DNA of 64,000 nt, taken from NCBI RefSeq assembly GCF_003014615.1, contig NZ_PYGI01000022.1:22176-86175 (forward strand), read 5' to 3'. The position numbers and the translations under genes are program-made. Of this stretch, positions 38,175 through 47,865 are shown in pieces; position 1 is the stretch's first letter; every line of letters begins with the position of its first letter. The DNA is from Marinobacterium halophilum (GTDB taxonomy: Bacteria; Pseudomonadota; Gammaproteobacteria; Pseudomonadales; Balneatricaceae). Below the pieces are notes generated by a model. That model saw nothing but the letters and a program-made list of their open reading frames with translations, was not told the origin of the DNA and did no database searches.

Positions 38175-39101
38175 TTATACCTTTTCCACTTCCGGTTTGC
38201 CGAGCAGGCCGGTGGGACGGAACAGCAGGATCAGTACCAGCAGGCCGAAGGCGACCACATCCTTGTATTCAGATGGGAAAAACGCGGCCGTCAGCGCCTC
38301 GGTCACGCCCAGGATCAGTCCACCCAGCATGGCACCGGGGATGGAGCCGATACCGCCCAGCACTGCGGCGGTGAAGGCCTTGAGGCCGGCCATAAAGCCG
38401 ATGTAGGGGTTGATGGTGCCGTAATAGAGGCTGAGCAGCACCCCGGCCACGGCGGCCAGTGCCGCGCCGATAATAAAGGTCAGGGCGATGATGCGGTTGG
38501 TATCGATGCCAAGCAGGTTGGTCATCTTCAGGTCCTGGGCACAGGCGCGACAGGCACGGCCGAGGCGGGAACGGGAGATGAACAGGGCCAGAGCGGTCAT
38601 CGACACCAGCGTGACGCACCAGATGATCATCTGCATCCAGGAGATACTGACTTCGAACACCGCCGGGTCGCCGAACTGAATGCCGCCGGTCACCAGCGCC
38701 GGCATGGCCATGTCCCGTGAGCCTTGTGCCAAACGTATGTAGTTTTGCAGAAAGATCGACATGCCGATGGCGGTGATCAGCGGGATCAGTCGCGGTCCGC
38801 CGCGCAGTGGCCGATAGGCGACCCGTTCGATGGCATAGCCGTAGGTCGACGCAATGACGATCGCCGTGATCAGTGCCAGCAGCAGCACAATCGGCAGCGA
38901 ACTCACCCCCAGGGTCAGCAGGCCGATAATGGCGATGAACGTAGTGTAACTGCCGATCATGTAGACCTCGCCGTGGGCGAAGTTAATCATGCCGATGATG
39001 CCGTACACCATGGTGTAACCAATGGCGATCAGCGCATAGGTGGAACCAATGGTCAGGCCATTGATCAGTTGCTGAAGTACATACAGGCTGGTTTCGCTCA
39101 T
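38175..39101 (-). CDS. livH: Branched-chain amino acid ABC transporter permease LivH
   Basis: 308 residues, eight helices, with the LivH hallmarks [20 protein letters not shown] at the N-terminus and [18 protein letters not shown] in the cytoplasmic loop that contacts the ATPase. Ends 10 bp before livM. Confidence 0.95.
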   Translation of the reverse strand: MSETSLYVLQQLINGLTIGSTYALIAIGYTMVYGIIGMINFAHGEVYMIGSYTTFIAIIGLLTLGVSSLPIVLLLALITAIVIASTYGYAIERVAYRPLRGGPRLIPLITAIGMSIFLQNYIRLAQGSRDMAMPALVTGGIQFGDPAVFEVSISWMQMIIWCVTLVSMTALALFISRSRLGRACRACAQDLKMTNLLGIDTNRIIALTFIIGAALAAVAGVLLSLYYGTINPYIGFMAGLKAFTAAVLGGIGSIPGAMLGGLILGVTEALTAAFFPSEYKDVVAFGLLVLILLFRPTGLLGKPEVEKV

Positions 39102-39120
39102 CTGTAATCCCCCGGACGAG

Positions 39121-39143
39121 GCCCTCCTCGAAAGCTGGAGGGC
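39121..39143 (-). promoter_or_regulatory. Hairpin between livK and livH
   Basis: A 7-bp stem (GCCCTCC/GGAGGGC) with a 9-nt loop in the 57-bp gap. Such structures often give more binding-protein mRNA than permease mRNA. Confidence 0.5.
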
Positions 39144-39158
39144 GCGGTCGTGGTCGTA

Positions 39159-40280
39159 CTATTCGCTGATCGGTGTTTTGCTGCCGTCGGCGTGCAGTTG
39201 GTAGACGATGAAAGTGGATTCGGTCAGGTCGCCTCTGTCATCAAAGCCGATCTCGCCGATGGTGGTGTCGAACCGGTTGGCACGCAGCTGGTCGGCCAGT
39301 GTATAAGGGTCGGTTTCGCCGGTGGCCTTGATGGCGTCGGTGAGAACTTGCACGGCAGCATAGGCCGTAAACACGAATGGGCCGGACGGGTCTTCATCGC
39401 GGGCCTTGAAGGCGGCGACCAGTGCCGCATTTTCGGGATTCTGTTCAAAGCTCTTCGGAGCCGTGGCGAGTACGCCTTCCATCGCCTTGCCAGCAATGGC
39501 CGCCAGGTCGGCATTGACCACGCCCTCGGGTCCCATAAAGGGTACGTCGAAGCCTTTTTCACGGGACTGGCGCAGAATCAGGCCGAGTTCCGGGTGATAG
39601 CCGCCGTAATAAACAAAGTCGACGTTGTTGCGTTTGAGTTTGGCGATCAGCGCCGAAAAGTCCTTATCCCCCGGTGTGACTCCCTCGAACATGACGGTTT
39701 CGATACCGGCCTTGGCGAGCAAATCTCTGACTGTTGTCGCCAGGCCTTCACCATACTGCTGCTTGTCATGGATCACGGCCAGATTCCGGGGCTTGACCCG
39801 GTTGATGATATGGTCGGCCGCCAGTTTGCCCTGCAGGCTGTCCAGACCGATGGTGCGGAAGATCAGTTCGTAGCCTTTTTCGGTGATGCTGGGGGAGGTG
39901 GAGGCGGCAGTGATCATCATCACCCCTTCCTCTTCATAGATATCCGAAGCCGGTTCAGTGGAACTGGAACAGAGATGGCCGATAACGTGGCGGATCTCAT
40001 CGTTGACGATGCGGTTGGCGACCGCGACGGCCTGTTTGGGGTCGCAGGCATCGTCATAAATGATGCCCTCAAGTGAGATACCATTGACGCCGCCTGCGGC
40101 ATTGATCCTGTCGATCGCCATCATGGCACCGATCTTTTGCATATCGCCATACTGGGCGACCGGACCGGTCACCGGACCGGCGATGCCGATCTTCAGTGTC
40201 TCGGCCTGGGCATGCAGAGCGGCCAGCAATGTACCGGCTGCGATCAGCGTTCTGGCGAAGATTCCATGGCTCGGTTTCAT
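39159..40280 (-). CDS. livK: Branched-chain amino acid-binding protein (LivK/BraC-like)
   Basis: 373 residues with a signal peptide (TLIAAGTLLAALHAQA|ETLKIG). The mature protein is a type I periplasmic binding protein with GPVTGPVAQYGDMQ at the start and a disulfide-forming Cys pair (DDACDPKQA and GHLCSSS), as in Pseudomonas BraC. It binds Leu, Ile and Val for the livHMGF importer. A 183-bp gap to the next plus gene holds the divergent promoters, with no clear -35. Confidence 0.94.
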   Translation of the reverse strand: MKPSHGIFARTLIAAGTLLAALHAQAETLKIGIAGPVTGPVAQYGDMQKIGAMMAIDRINAAGGVNGISLEGIIYDDACDPKQAVAVANRIVNDEIRHVIGHLCSSSTEPASDIYEEEGVMMITAASTSPSITEKGYELIFRTIGLDSLQGKLAADHIINRVKPRNLAVIHDKQQYGEGLATTVRDLLAKAGIETVMFEGVTPGDKDFSALIAKLKRNNVDFVYYGGYHPELGLILRQSREKGFDVPFMGPEGVVNADLAAIAGKAMEGVLATAPKSFEQNPENAALVAAFKARDEDPSGPFVFTAYAAVQVLTDAIKATGETDPYTLADQLRANRFDTTIGEIGFDDRGDLTESTFIVYQLHADGSKTPISE

Positions 40281-40464
40281 GTGCGTCCCCTTGTGGGCCA
40301 GTCAGTCGGCGCACACGCAGGCGGGCACCGATTATTATGATTGTTGTATGACTATCGGCTTGAGTATTACACAGGATTCCGCACCCTGCGTAGGCGCATA
40401 GGTACGCCGGAGCGCATCTGGTAGACTCGCGGATCAATGATTGTCAGTAATCCGGGAGTCGCCC

Positions 40465-41034
40465 ATGCATCGTAATCCTCTGTTTCGTCTTTTCGCGCTG
40501 TGGCTGATGCTTTGCAGCCCGGCAGTGATGGCTGCCGGAGCCTTGCAGAGCACGCAGATCGAAGCCTATCTGGCCACGCTGGACGAGGTACAACGTTTTG
40601 GCGAACGCCTGCAGGCCGCAGGCAAGGGCCGCTTTCTGGAACGCGAGATCCTGCCGCGCAGCGGTGAGTCTTTCGATCCGCACCGCCGCGCCGTCATGGC
40701 GCTGCAGCGTGAGGCCGCGGCAGACCATCGTGAGTTGGCCGGGATTGTGCAGCAGCAGGGCTTTACCAGCCCGGACAGCTGGGCGCTGGTCGGTGACCGC
40801 GTGGTGCTGGCCTACGGTGCCATCAAGGCTGAAGCGGAGAGCCCTGAAATATTACAGCTGGCGCAACAGCTGCAGGGGCTGGACCCGCAGTTGTTGCAGC
40901 TGATGCCTGCCGACCAGCGTGCGCAGATGCAGCAGGCGCTGGTTATTGCGCAGGCGCTGTCGCGGGTGCCGGATGCCGACAAGCACAACGTACGCCCCTA
41001 TATTGCCCGGCTGGACCGGGTATTTTCGCAATAA
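40465..41034 (+). CDS. Secreted helical protein of unknown function
   Basis: 189 residues from MHRNPLFRLFALWLML (GGGAG 6 nt upstream). A signal peptide ends near VMAAG (about residue 25). The mature part is helical and Gln/Leu-rich, with no membrane segment after the signal. No family is recognised; it may be one of the small periplasmic DUF proteins of this group. Divergent from livK. Confidence 0.6.
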   Translation: MHRNPLFRLFALWLMLCSPAVMAAGALQSTQIEAYLATLDEVQRFGERLQAAGKGRFLEREILPRSGESFDPHRRAVMALQREAAADHRELAGIVQQQGFTSPDSWALVGDRVVLAYGAIKAEAESPEILQLAQQLQGLDPQLLQLMPADQRAQMQQALVIAQALSRVPDADKHNVRPYIARLDRVFSQ

Positions 41035-41058
41035 TCACCCATCCGCAAGGAGTTGAAG

Positions 41059-41409
41059 ATGTCATCACTGGTTTATTGTACGGCCCAGTTCAAACCCAAG
41101 CCCGGCAAGGAAAAAGAGCTGTTCAAGGTGCTGCAGTCACTGGAGCCCAATGCTCACCGTGAAGATGCCTGTGTGCAGTACACCGTTACGCGCCAGATCA
41201 GCAGCCCCTTCGCTGAAGGCACCAGCTTCCCGATCGTGTTCCACGAGATCTGGAGCGATATGGAAAGCTTTGAGGCACATTGCCAGCGCAAGGAGATTAC
41301 CGATTTCTTCGAACGTTACTGCAAGGCGGACGATGGCCTGGCTGAAGATTGGAACGTGTGCATCTTCACCGATGAGCCGGAAGATTTCGACGCGCCCCAG
41401 ATCGGATAA
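41059..41409 (+). CDS. Antibiotic-biosynthesis-monooxygenase-like (ABM) domain protein
   Basis: 116 residues from the ATG behind AAGGAG. The pattern YCTAQFKPKPGKEKELFKVL at the start, PIVFHEIWSDMESFEAHCQ in the middle and a C-terminal acidic tail is that of YgiN-type ABM ferredoxin-like folds. The enzymatic substrate, often a quinone or a reactive aldehyde, cannot be told. Confidence 0.7.
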   Translation: MSSLVYCTAQFKPKPGKEKELFKVLQSLEPNAHREDACVQYTVTRQISSPFAEGTSFPIVFHEIWSDMESFEAHCQRKEITDFFERYCKADDGLAEDWNVCIFTDEPEDFDAPQIG

Positions 41410-41415
41410 CTGCCC

Positions 41416-41430
41416 GCACCTTTAAGGTGC
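41416..41430 (+). terminator. Probable terminator of the ABM gene
   Basis: GCACCT-TTA-AGGTGC followed by ATTTTG, 7 bp after the stop. Confidence 0.5.
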
Positions 41431-41555
41431 ATTTTGTACCCAAAACGGATCATTCTTGGCCAGCAATACTACGCAGGCCGGGGCTGGTCCGTTTTTTGCT
41501 TGAATCTCTTCGTGATCCACGATGGATACATTGCCATGGCAAAACGGAGGGTACC

Positions 41556-41963
41556 ATGAGCCACATCACTGCCAATTTCAATGGTCTGAAAAACACCCTG
41601 TTTGCCCTTGTGGATAAGGGTGCCTCGGGCACTCTGTTTGTGGCGACCGAGGATAATCATGCGGCTCAGATTGTCCTGTTCAAGGGGCGTTTGCAGGGGG
41701 CAGCCTGCAACGGTTGTTGCAATGTTGCAGCGTTCGACCGGCTGGCCACAATGGCCGAACTGCGTTTCGCCTTTACCCCGGAGTTGATCTATCCGGTTGC
41801 CGACACGCTGCTGCCTGAGCAGGGCGATCAGCTGTTGCAGCAACTGGGGTATGTTCTGCCAGTGAAGATGCTCGAGGATGATGCTGGGTGCGACCTTCTT
41901 GGGCCGGCAGCGCAGCCGCAGCAAACGCTCAGGGTCTATCGGGGCCGGGTCATCACGGGGTGA
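41556..41963 (+). CDS. Small DUF4388-like protein
   Basis: 135 residues from the ATG behind GGAGG; a longer frame to 41427 is not preferred. The pattern TLFALVDKGASGTLFVATED, then IVLFKGRLQGAACNGCCNVAAFDRLA recalls the DUF4388/PATAN domain found in signalling proteins. Cysteines cluster in the middle. Function unknown. Confidence 0.5.
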   Translation: MSHITANFNGLKNTLFALVDKGASGTLFVATEDNHAAQIVLFKGRLQGAACNGCCNVAAFDRLATMAELRFAFTPELIYPVADTLLPEQGDQLLQQLGYVLPVKMLEDDAGCDLLGPAAQPQQTLRVYRGRVITG

Positions 41964-41996
41964 CGCAACCCCGTTGATAATTTTCTGCAGAGGACT

Positions 41997-42362
41997 ATGC
42001 TGAAGATCAATGGTTCAGTGAACCGAGGTGGAACCTTGCAAGCAGAGTTCAGGCGTTTCTTACACCGTCCCGAGGTGCCGTGGTCGGCAATAGCGGTTGT
42101 CACTCTGGCTTTGGTGCTGTTGCAGGGCTTTTACGGTGCCGGCCAGGGCCCAGTATCGCTCTCCACAGCCATCGACACCTATCAGGATGCGCCAGACACT
42201 GATGTTACCGCTGAGTCGTCCACTGATTCCGATCCCTTTCTACCGATATTCGTTGAGCGCCTGTCTGCGCTGAAAGATTCCGCTCTGCCGGCGCTGCCCG
42301 TATCGTTTCATATCGACCTCGACCATTACTCGTTCCAACCGCGTGCGCCTCCCGTTGCCTGA
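41997..42362 (+). CDS. Single-span membrane protein of unknown function
   Basis: 121 residues. One hydrophobic helix (AIAVVTLALVLLQGF, about 30-48) follows a basic N-terminus, so the N-terminus is inside and the acidic C-terminal part (DTDVTAESSTDSD) outside. An AGAGGA ribosome site precedes the ATG. No family is recognised. Confidence 0.5.
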   Translation: MLKINGSVNRGGTLQAEFRRFLHRPEVPWSAIAVVTLALVLLQGFYGAGQGPVSLSTAIDTYQDAPDTDVTAESSTDSDPFLPIFVERLSALKDSALPALPVSFHIDLDHYSFQPRAPPVA

Positions 42363-42452
42363 TATTTCGAAATCGTTTTTCAGCCTTATCGGCCCCTATG
42401 CGGCCATTGTATTGACGAAATAACAGCACACCTGTGTGCACGGAGACGCATT

Positions 42453-43043
42453 ATGCAAACCTACCATGAACTGAAAACAACCAGCCTTGAAGACTACACG
42501 CGCCTGGCCGCAAGCAGCACTGCAGACGTTACCGGTCTGGATTCACCGGCTGAAAGTGTGATGACCGATTTTCGCCAGGTGCAGCCGTTGACCATGAGCA
42601 TGACCGAAAGTGTCCATGAGGCGACTCAGGCGATGCGCAAGGTCCATGTGCGCTCGGTGATAGTGACCGACAGCAATGATGACTTCCGCGGCATCCTGAC
42701 CGTACTCGACCTGGAAAGCCGCAAGGTGTTGAGTCAGGCGACGAGCCTTGGGCTCAAGCGGGAAGACCTGAGCATCAAGGATGTCATGGTCAGTCGTGAC
42801 AAGCTCCGAGGTGTGCCTTTGTCGGCGCTCCACAAGGGCAGTATTGGTGACTTGCTGAAGACCCTGCGTTATGAAGGCAGCCAGCACATGTTGGTGGTTG
42901 ATCCCGAGTCACACGAGATTTGTGGCATCATTTCCGCCAGCGAAATTGCGCGCCGCCTGCAGGTGCCAGTCGAGATCAATCTGCAGGCCACCAGTTTCCG
43001 TGAGCTGGTCGATTCGCTCTTCGGTCGTGGCGAGCGTATCTGA
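42453..43043 (+). CDS. CBS-domain protein
   Basis: 196 residues with two CBS motifs: the first in VMTDFRQVQPLTMSM to GILTVLDLESR (about 36-90), the second from VMVSRDKLRGVPLSAL to CGIISASEIARRL (about 110-170). CBS pairs bind adenine nucleotides. A regulatory role is inferred. The start has GGAGA 7 nt upstream. The gene lies 115 bp before nifJ on the same strand. Confidence 0.75.
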   Translation: MQTYHELKTTSLEDYTRLAASSTADVTGLDSPAESVMTDFRQVQPLTMSMTESVHEATQAMRKVHVRSVIVTDSNDDFRGILTVLDLESRKVLSQATSLGLKREDLSIKDVMVSRDKLRGVPLSALHKGSIGDLLKTLRYEGSQHMLVVDPESHEICGIISASEIARRLQVPVEINLQATSFRELVDSLFGRGERI

Positions 43044-43157
43044 CCCCATCTGGCCGGCCTTTTGTTGAAAGGTGTCGCGGGGGTTGGCGCAGGTCAATCT
43101 CTGCCGCCGGCTGATCTGCCATACTGAAGCTCGAATTCAGGCTGGCAGGAGCAGGGC

Positions 43158-46100
43158 ATGTCCAGGGCAGATATACGGATGATGGATGGCAACGAAGCCG
43201 CCGCGACGATTGCGCATCAGTTGAATGATGTCATCGCCATCTACCCGATCACACCGGCCTCGGTGATGGGTGAGCTGGCCGACAGCTGGAGTAATCGCGG
43301 GCGGCACAACCTCTGGGGCACGGTGCCTCAAGTCATTGAGCTGCAAAGCGAAGCCGGTGCCGCCGGTGCTGTCCATGGTGCCTTGCAGGCCGGAGCCAAG
43401 GCCTGCACCTTTACTGCTTCCCAAGGGCTGCTGCTGAAAATCCCCAACATGTTCAAGATCGCCGGTGAGCTGACGCCCACGGTCTTCCACGTGGCGGCAC
43501 GTTCGCTGGCGACCCATGCACTGTCGATCTTTTGTGACCACAGTGATGTCATGGCGGCGCGTACGACCGGTTTTGCCATGCTCGCCTCCTGCAATGCACA
43601 GGAGGTGATGGACATGGCCTGTATTGCCGAGATGGCAACACTGGAAGGGCGGGTGCCGGTGCTGCATTTCTTCGACGGTTTCCGTACCAGTCATGAAATC
43701 ACTCCGGTCGAGGTGATCAGTCCCGAGCAATTACAGATACTGATCAATCCGCGCCTGGTTCAGGCCTGCCGTGAACGCGCATTATCGCCGGAACATCCAT
43801 TTATCCGTGGCACCTCGCAGAATCCCGATCTGTTCTTCCAGTCACGTGAAGCGATCAACCCTTTCTACGATGCCTTCCCCTCGATTGTGCAGAACGCCAT
43901 GGACCGTTTCGCTAAGGTCACCGGCCGCCAGTACCAACTGTATGACTACCGGGGAGCCGAAGATGCCGAGCGGGTGGTTGTGGTAATAGGGTCAGCCGTT
44001 GGCTGTGTGCAGGAAACGGTCGACCACCTCACCGCCCGGGGGGAAAAGGTTGGCGTGCTGAATGTGCGCCTGTTCCGCCCGTTTGCGGCTGAGCGTTTGC
44101 TTTCCATATTGCCCGCCACTGTCAAGGCGATAGCGGTGCTGGACCGAACCAAGGAACCCGGTGCCGATGGCGAGCCGCTGTTCAAGGATGTGGCCACGGC
44201 GGTGTTCGAGGCCTGCAGCGAAGGCCGCTGGCCGGGCCAAGGACTGCCGCGGGTACTGGGTGGCCGTTTCGGGCTGTCATCCAAGGAGTTCACGCCCGGC
44301 ATGGTCAAGGCAGTATTCGATCGGCTGGGACGCACGGGGGGCAAGCGGGCGTTTACGGTTGGCATTGACGACGATATTACCCACCTCAGCTTGCCCTGGG
44401 ATGACACCTTCCGTACCGACGCGGCTGAGCGTCAGGTGCAGGCCGTGTTTTTCGGCCTGGGTGCCGACGGTACGGTGTCAGCCAACAAGAACAGCATCAA
44501 GATCATCGGCAGAGTTGACGGACAATATGCGCAGGGGCACTTCGTGTACGATTCGAAGAAATCCGGCGCTGTCACCGTATCCCATCTACGCTTTGGTCCC
44601 GACCCCATCCGCTCGACCTATGAAATCCAGAATGGTGAAGCCGATTTCATTGGCTGCCACCAGCCCCGCTTTCTGCAGCGTTATCCGATGCTGGACAAGG
44701 CCGCCGAGGGGGCACGGGTTTTGATCAACACCGATTTGAGCGGTGATGCCTTCTGGCACAGCCTGCCGGGGTCGGTACAGCGGAGCATGATCGACAAGCA
44801 GCTCAAGGTGTCCCTGATCGATGCCTACAAGGTGGCCGCCGAGGCCGGGTTGGGCAAGCGCATCAACACCATCATGCAGACCTGTTTTTTCGCTCTGACC
44901 GATATCCTGCCGCAGGACGAGGCGATGGCGCAGGTCAAGGCGGCCGTTGAATCCAGCTATGGCCGCCGCAGCCGTCGTATTGCCGATATGAATCTGGCCG
45001 CAATCGATATGGCGCTGACTCATCTGATTGCGTTCGAGGTGCCGACACAGGCTGACAGTCTGATTCCACTGCATGAGGTGCAGGCCGATGAAGCCAGTCG
45101 TTTTGTGCAGCAGGTGACCACCGAACTGATTGCTGGACGCGGTGATGCGGTGCCGGTAAGCCGGGTGCCGGTGGATGGCACCTGGCCCAGTGGTACGGCG
45201 GCTTATGAAAAACGTGACCTGGCCCGTGAGCTGCCGCAGTGGGAAGAAGACCTGTGTACCCATTGCGGCAAGTGCGTGTTTGTCTGTCCGCATGCGGTGA
45301 TCCGTTCCAAGGCGTTCGACGCAGAACAGATGGAGCGTGCCCCCGCCGGTTTCAAGGCGGTGCCCATCAAGGGAGCGAAGGATTTTCCGGACAATACGCT
45401 AATCAGTTATCAAATATCGCCGGACGACTGCACCGGCTGCACCCTTTGTGTTGAAATCTGCCCGATCCACGATAAAACCAATCAGAGCCGCAAGGCCTTG
45501 AATATGGTGCCAAAAGAGAGCGTCATCGAGCGTGAGCGGGTCAGTTGGGATTTCTTCAGTCAGCTGCCGGAGTTCGATCGTACCGCCTTGAAGACAGGTA
45601 CGATGAAAGGCTCAATGCTGATGCAGCCGCTGTTCGAGTTCAGTGGCGCCTGTTCCGGCTGTGGCGAAACCCCTTATATTCGTCTGCTCAGTCAGCTATT
45701 CGGTGATCGCATGCTGGTGGCCAATGCCACCGGATGTTCTTCCATCTACGGCGGCAATCTGCCGACAACACCCTGGGCGCTGAATGCCGAGGGCCGAGGG
45801 CCGGCCTGGAACAACTCCCTGTTCGAGGACAATGCCGAGTTTGGTCTGGGCATGCGGGCAGCACTGGATAAGCAGAGCGAATACGCCATCGAGCTGCTGC
45901 AGGCGCTGAGCAGTCAACTGGACGCGCATCTGGTGGCCCAGTTGCTGAGCGCCGATCAGAGTGACGAAGCCGGTATCCGCGCCCAGCGCGAGCGCGTGGC
46001 CAAACTGCGTGAGCGGTTGCAAGTGCTGGACGATCCTCGCGCCGAAACCCTGTACGCGCTGGCGGATAAGCTGTGCCGCCACAGTGTCTGGATCGTCGGC

Positions 46101-46745
46101 GGCGATGGCTGGGCCTACGACATCGGCTATGGAGGTCTCGACCATGTGCTGGCGTCGGGACGCAACGTCAATATTCTGGTGCTGGATACGGAAGTCTATT
46201 CCAATACCGGTGGCCAGACCTCCAAGGCGACCCCGCGCGGGGCGGTGGCCAAATTCTCCGCCGGAGGCAAGTCGGTCGCCAAAAAGGATCTGGCCCGCAT
46301 CGCCATGGACTATGAACATGTCTACGTGGCTCATGTCGCCTATGCGGCCAAGGATATGCAAACGCTGCATGCCTTCCGCGAAGCCGAGAGCTGGGATGGA
46401 CCCTCTCTGATCATCGCCTACTCACCCTGTATCGCCCACGGATTCGATCTGGCCGACAATCATGAACACCAGCGGCTGGCGGTGGAGTCGGGCCATTGGC
46501 CGCTGCTGCGTTACGACCCGCGGCGGGCGGAACAGGGCGAAAACCCGTTAAAGCTGGATTCCAAACCGCCTTCGATTCCCTATGCCGCCTTTGCCCGTAC
46601 CGAAGCGCGCTTCAGCATGCTGGCGCGAGCCAACCCGGAAGCGGCCGAGGCGTTTCTGGCCCAGGCACAGCGCGATGCCAGTGAGCGTTATCACCGCTAT
46701 GAACAGCTGGCCGGATTGAGCTGGGAGAAACACGATGAGCAATAA
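43158..46745 (+). CDS. nifJ: Pyruvate:ferredoxin (flavodoxin) oxidoreductase, single-chain
   Basis: 1195 residues. Domain order: pyruvate-binding DB core (MDGNEAAATIAHQ at the start), gamma subunit part, coenzyme-A region, a two-cluster ferredoxin domain (CTHCGKCVFVCPH near 699 and CTGCTLCVEICPIHDK near 756) and the thiamine-diphosphate domain (SGCGETPYIRLL, then NATGCSSIYGGN). It oxidises pyruvate to acetyl-CoA with a low-potential acceptor. It overlaps the next gene by 11 bp. Oxygen-sensitive, so likely used in low oxygen; there are no nitrogenase genes here. Confidence 0.96.
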   Translation: MSRADIRMMDGNEAAATIAHQLNDVIAIYPITPASVMGELADSWSNRGRHNLWGTVPQVIELQSEAGAAGAVHGALQAGAKACTFTASQGLLLKIPNMFKIAGELTPTVFHVAARSLATHALSIFCDHSDVMAARTTGFAMLASCNAQEVMDMACIAEMATLEGRVPVLHFFDGFRTSHEITPVEVISPEQLQILINPRLVQACRERALSPEHPFIRGTSQNPDLFFQSREAINPFYDAFPSIVQNAMDRFAKVTGRQYQLYDYRGAEDAERVVVVIGSAVGCVQETVDHLTARGEKVGVLNVRLFRPFAAERLLSILPATVKAIAVLDRTKEPGADGEPLFKDVATAVFEACSEGRWPGQGLPRVLGGRFGLSSKEFTPGMVKAVFDRLGRTGGKRAFTVGIDDDITHLSLPWDDTFRTDAAERQVQAVFFGLGADGTVSANKNSIKIIGRVDGQYAQGHFVYDSKKSGAVTVSHLRFGPDPIRSTYEIQNGEADFIGCHQPRFLQRYPMLDKAAEGARVLINTDLSGDAFWHSLPGSVQRSMIDKQLKVSLIDAYKVAAEAGLGKRINTIMQTCFFALTDILPQDEAMAQVKAAVESSYGRRSRRIADMNLAAIDMALTHLIAFEVPTQADSLIPLHEVQADEASRFVQQVTTELIAGRGDAVPVSRVPVDGTWPSGTAAYEKRDLARELPQWEEDLCTHCGKCVFVCPHAVIRSKAFDAEQMERAPAGFKAVPIKGAKDFPDNTLISYQISPDDCTGCTLCVEICPIHDKTNQSRKALNMVPKESVIERERVSWDFFSQLPEFDRTALKTGTMKGSMLMQPLFEFSGACSGCGETPYIRLLSQLFGDRMLVANATGCSSIYGGNLPTTPWALNAEGRGPAWNNSLFEDNAEFGLGMRAALDKQSEYAIELLQALSSQLDAHLVAQLLSADQSDEAGIRAQRERVAKLRERLQVLDDPRAETLYALADKLCRHSVWIVGGDGWAYDIGYGGLDHVLASGRNVNILVLDTEVYSNTGGQTSKATPRGAVAKFSAGGKSVAKKDLARIAMDYEHVYVAHVAYAAKDMQTLHAFREAESWDGPSLIIAYSPCIAHGFDLADNHEHQRLAVESGHWPLLRYDPRRAEQGENPLKLDSKPPSIPYAAFARTEARFSMLARANPEAAEAFLAQAQRDASERYHRYEQLAGLSWEKHDEQ

Positions 46746-47739
46746 GCGCCTGAGTACCCGGTATCTGGGGCTGGAACTGGACAACCCGCTGGTGCCGTCA
46801 GCATCGCCCCTGACGGCCACGGTGGCGGGCGTTTGCCGACTGGCAGCCGCCGGTGCCGGGGCCGTGGTCATGCACAGCCTGTTTGAGGAGGCCTGCAGCC
46901 GTGACCATGAGCTGCTGCATCATTTTCTGTACGAACAGGAGGTTGGCCACGGTGAGGCCGATGACTATCTGCCGGTACCGGACAGCTTCCAGACGGCCGA
47001 AGAGCATTATCTGGAGCAGCTGCAGACGATCAAGACCCGCATCGACATCCCGGTTATCGCCAGCCTCAATGGTGTCAGTCCGCGCGGCTGGGCTGACCAT
47101 GCGCGCGAGCTGGCCGCAGCCGGAGCCGATGCGCTGGAGCTGAATATCTATCATATTGCGGCCTCGGCACAGGAAAGTGGGGCCGCAGTCGAGCAGCGCT
47201 ATCTGGATATTCTGGCGGATGTACGTAGTGCCGTGCCGGATCTGCCGCTGGCACTGAAACTGGGCGCGCATTTTTCCAGCCCGGTGCATCTGGTGGCGCA
47301 ACTGCAGGAACAGGGTGCCGATGCAGTGGTATTGTTCAACCGTTTTCTGGAGCCGACGCTGGATCTGGATACGTTGAAAATTGTGCCGCAGCTGCAGTTA
47401 TCCACAGCCATGGAGCTCAACGAGCGGCTGCGCTGGACTGCGATCATGCGTGCTCAGGTTGCATTGGACATCGCCATTACCGGCGGCATACATTCCGGTG
47501 AGGACGTTATTCGCACTCAGCTGGTGGGGGCCCAGGTAGCCCAGCTGGCGAGCGTATTGATGCGCCGTGGCGCAGGCGTGCTGGGCGAGATGCAGCGTGC
47601 CATGCTGGCCTGGATGGATGAAAATGAGTATGACTCGTTGCAACAGTTGCGCGGCAGCGTTTGCCACGCCAATGCCGCCGATCCGTCGGGCTGGGAGCGA
47701 GCCAACTATCTGGATACGCTGGATCTGTGGCGACCTTAG
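46735..47739 (+). CDS. Dihydroorotate-dehydrogenase-like protein linked to NifJ
   Basis: 334 residues with a TIM-barrel FMN-binding pattern: NPLVPSASPLT, PVIASLNG, ELNIYHIAA and ITGGIHSGEDV. It resembles DHODH class proteins annotated next to NifJ in many bacteria. The lack of the usual catalytic Ser/Cys context makes orotate the less likely substrate. The 11-bp overlap with nifJ suggests a joint role in electron flow. Confidence 0.8.
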   Translation: MSNKRLSTRYLGLELDNPLVPSASPLTATVAGVCRLAAAGAGAVVMHSLFEEACSRDHELLHHFLYEQEVGHGEADDYLPVPDSFQTAEEHYLEQLQTIKTRIDIPVIASLNGVSPRGWADHARELAAAGADALELNIYHIAASAQESGAAVEQRYLDILADVRSAVPDLPLALKLGAHFSSPVHLVAQLQEQGADAVVLFNRFLEPTLDLDTLKIVPQLQLSTAMELNERLRWTAIMRAQVALDIAITGGIHSGEDVIRTQLVGAQVAQLASVLMRRGAGVLGEMQRAMLAWMDENEYDSLQQLRGSVCHANAADPSGWERANYLDTLDLWRP

Positions 47740-47865
47740 ATACCCATAAAACATCAGATACGGGATTATTGGCGCTGGCTGACTACGTTCCTGTGCCAAG
47801 ATGGTCTATATTGTCTGGGTTGTGGTATATGGGAGGCGTGAATCGAGTATGCAGGGAGGTTGTGC

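Noticed and set aside
43158..46745. Nitrogen-fixation locus suggested by the name nifJ
   Set aside because: No nitrogenase or nif regulatory genes are present; the enzyme serves general pyruvate metabolism.
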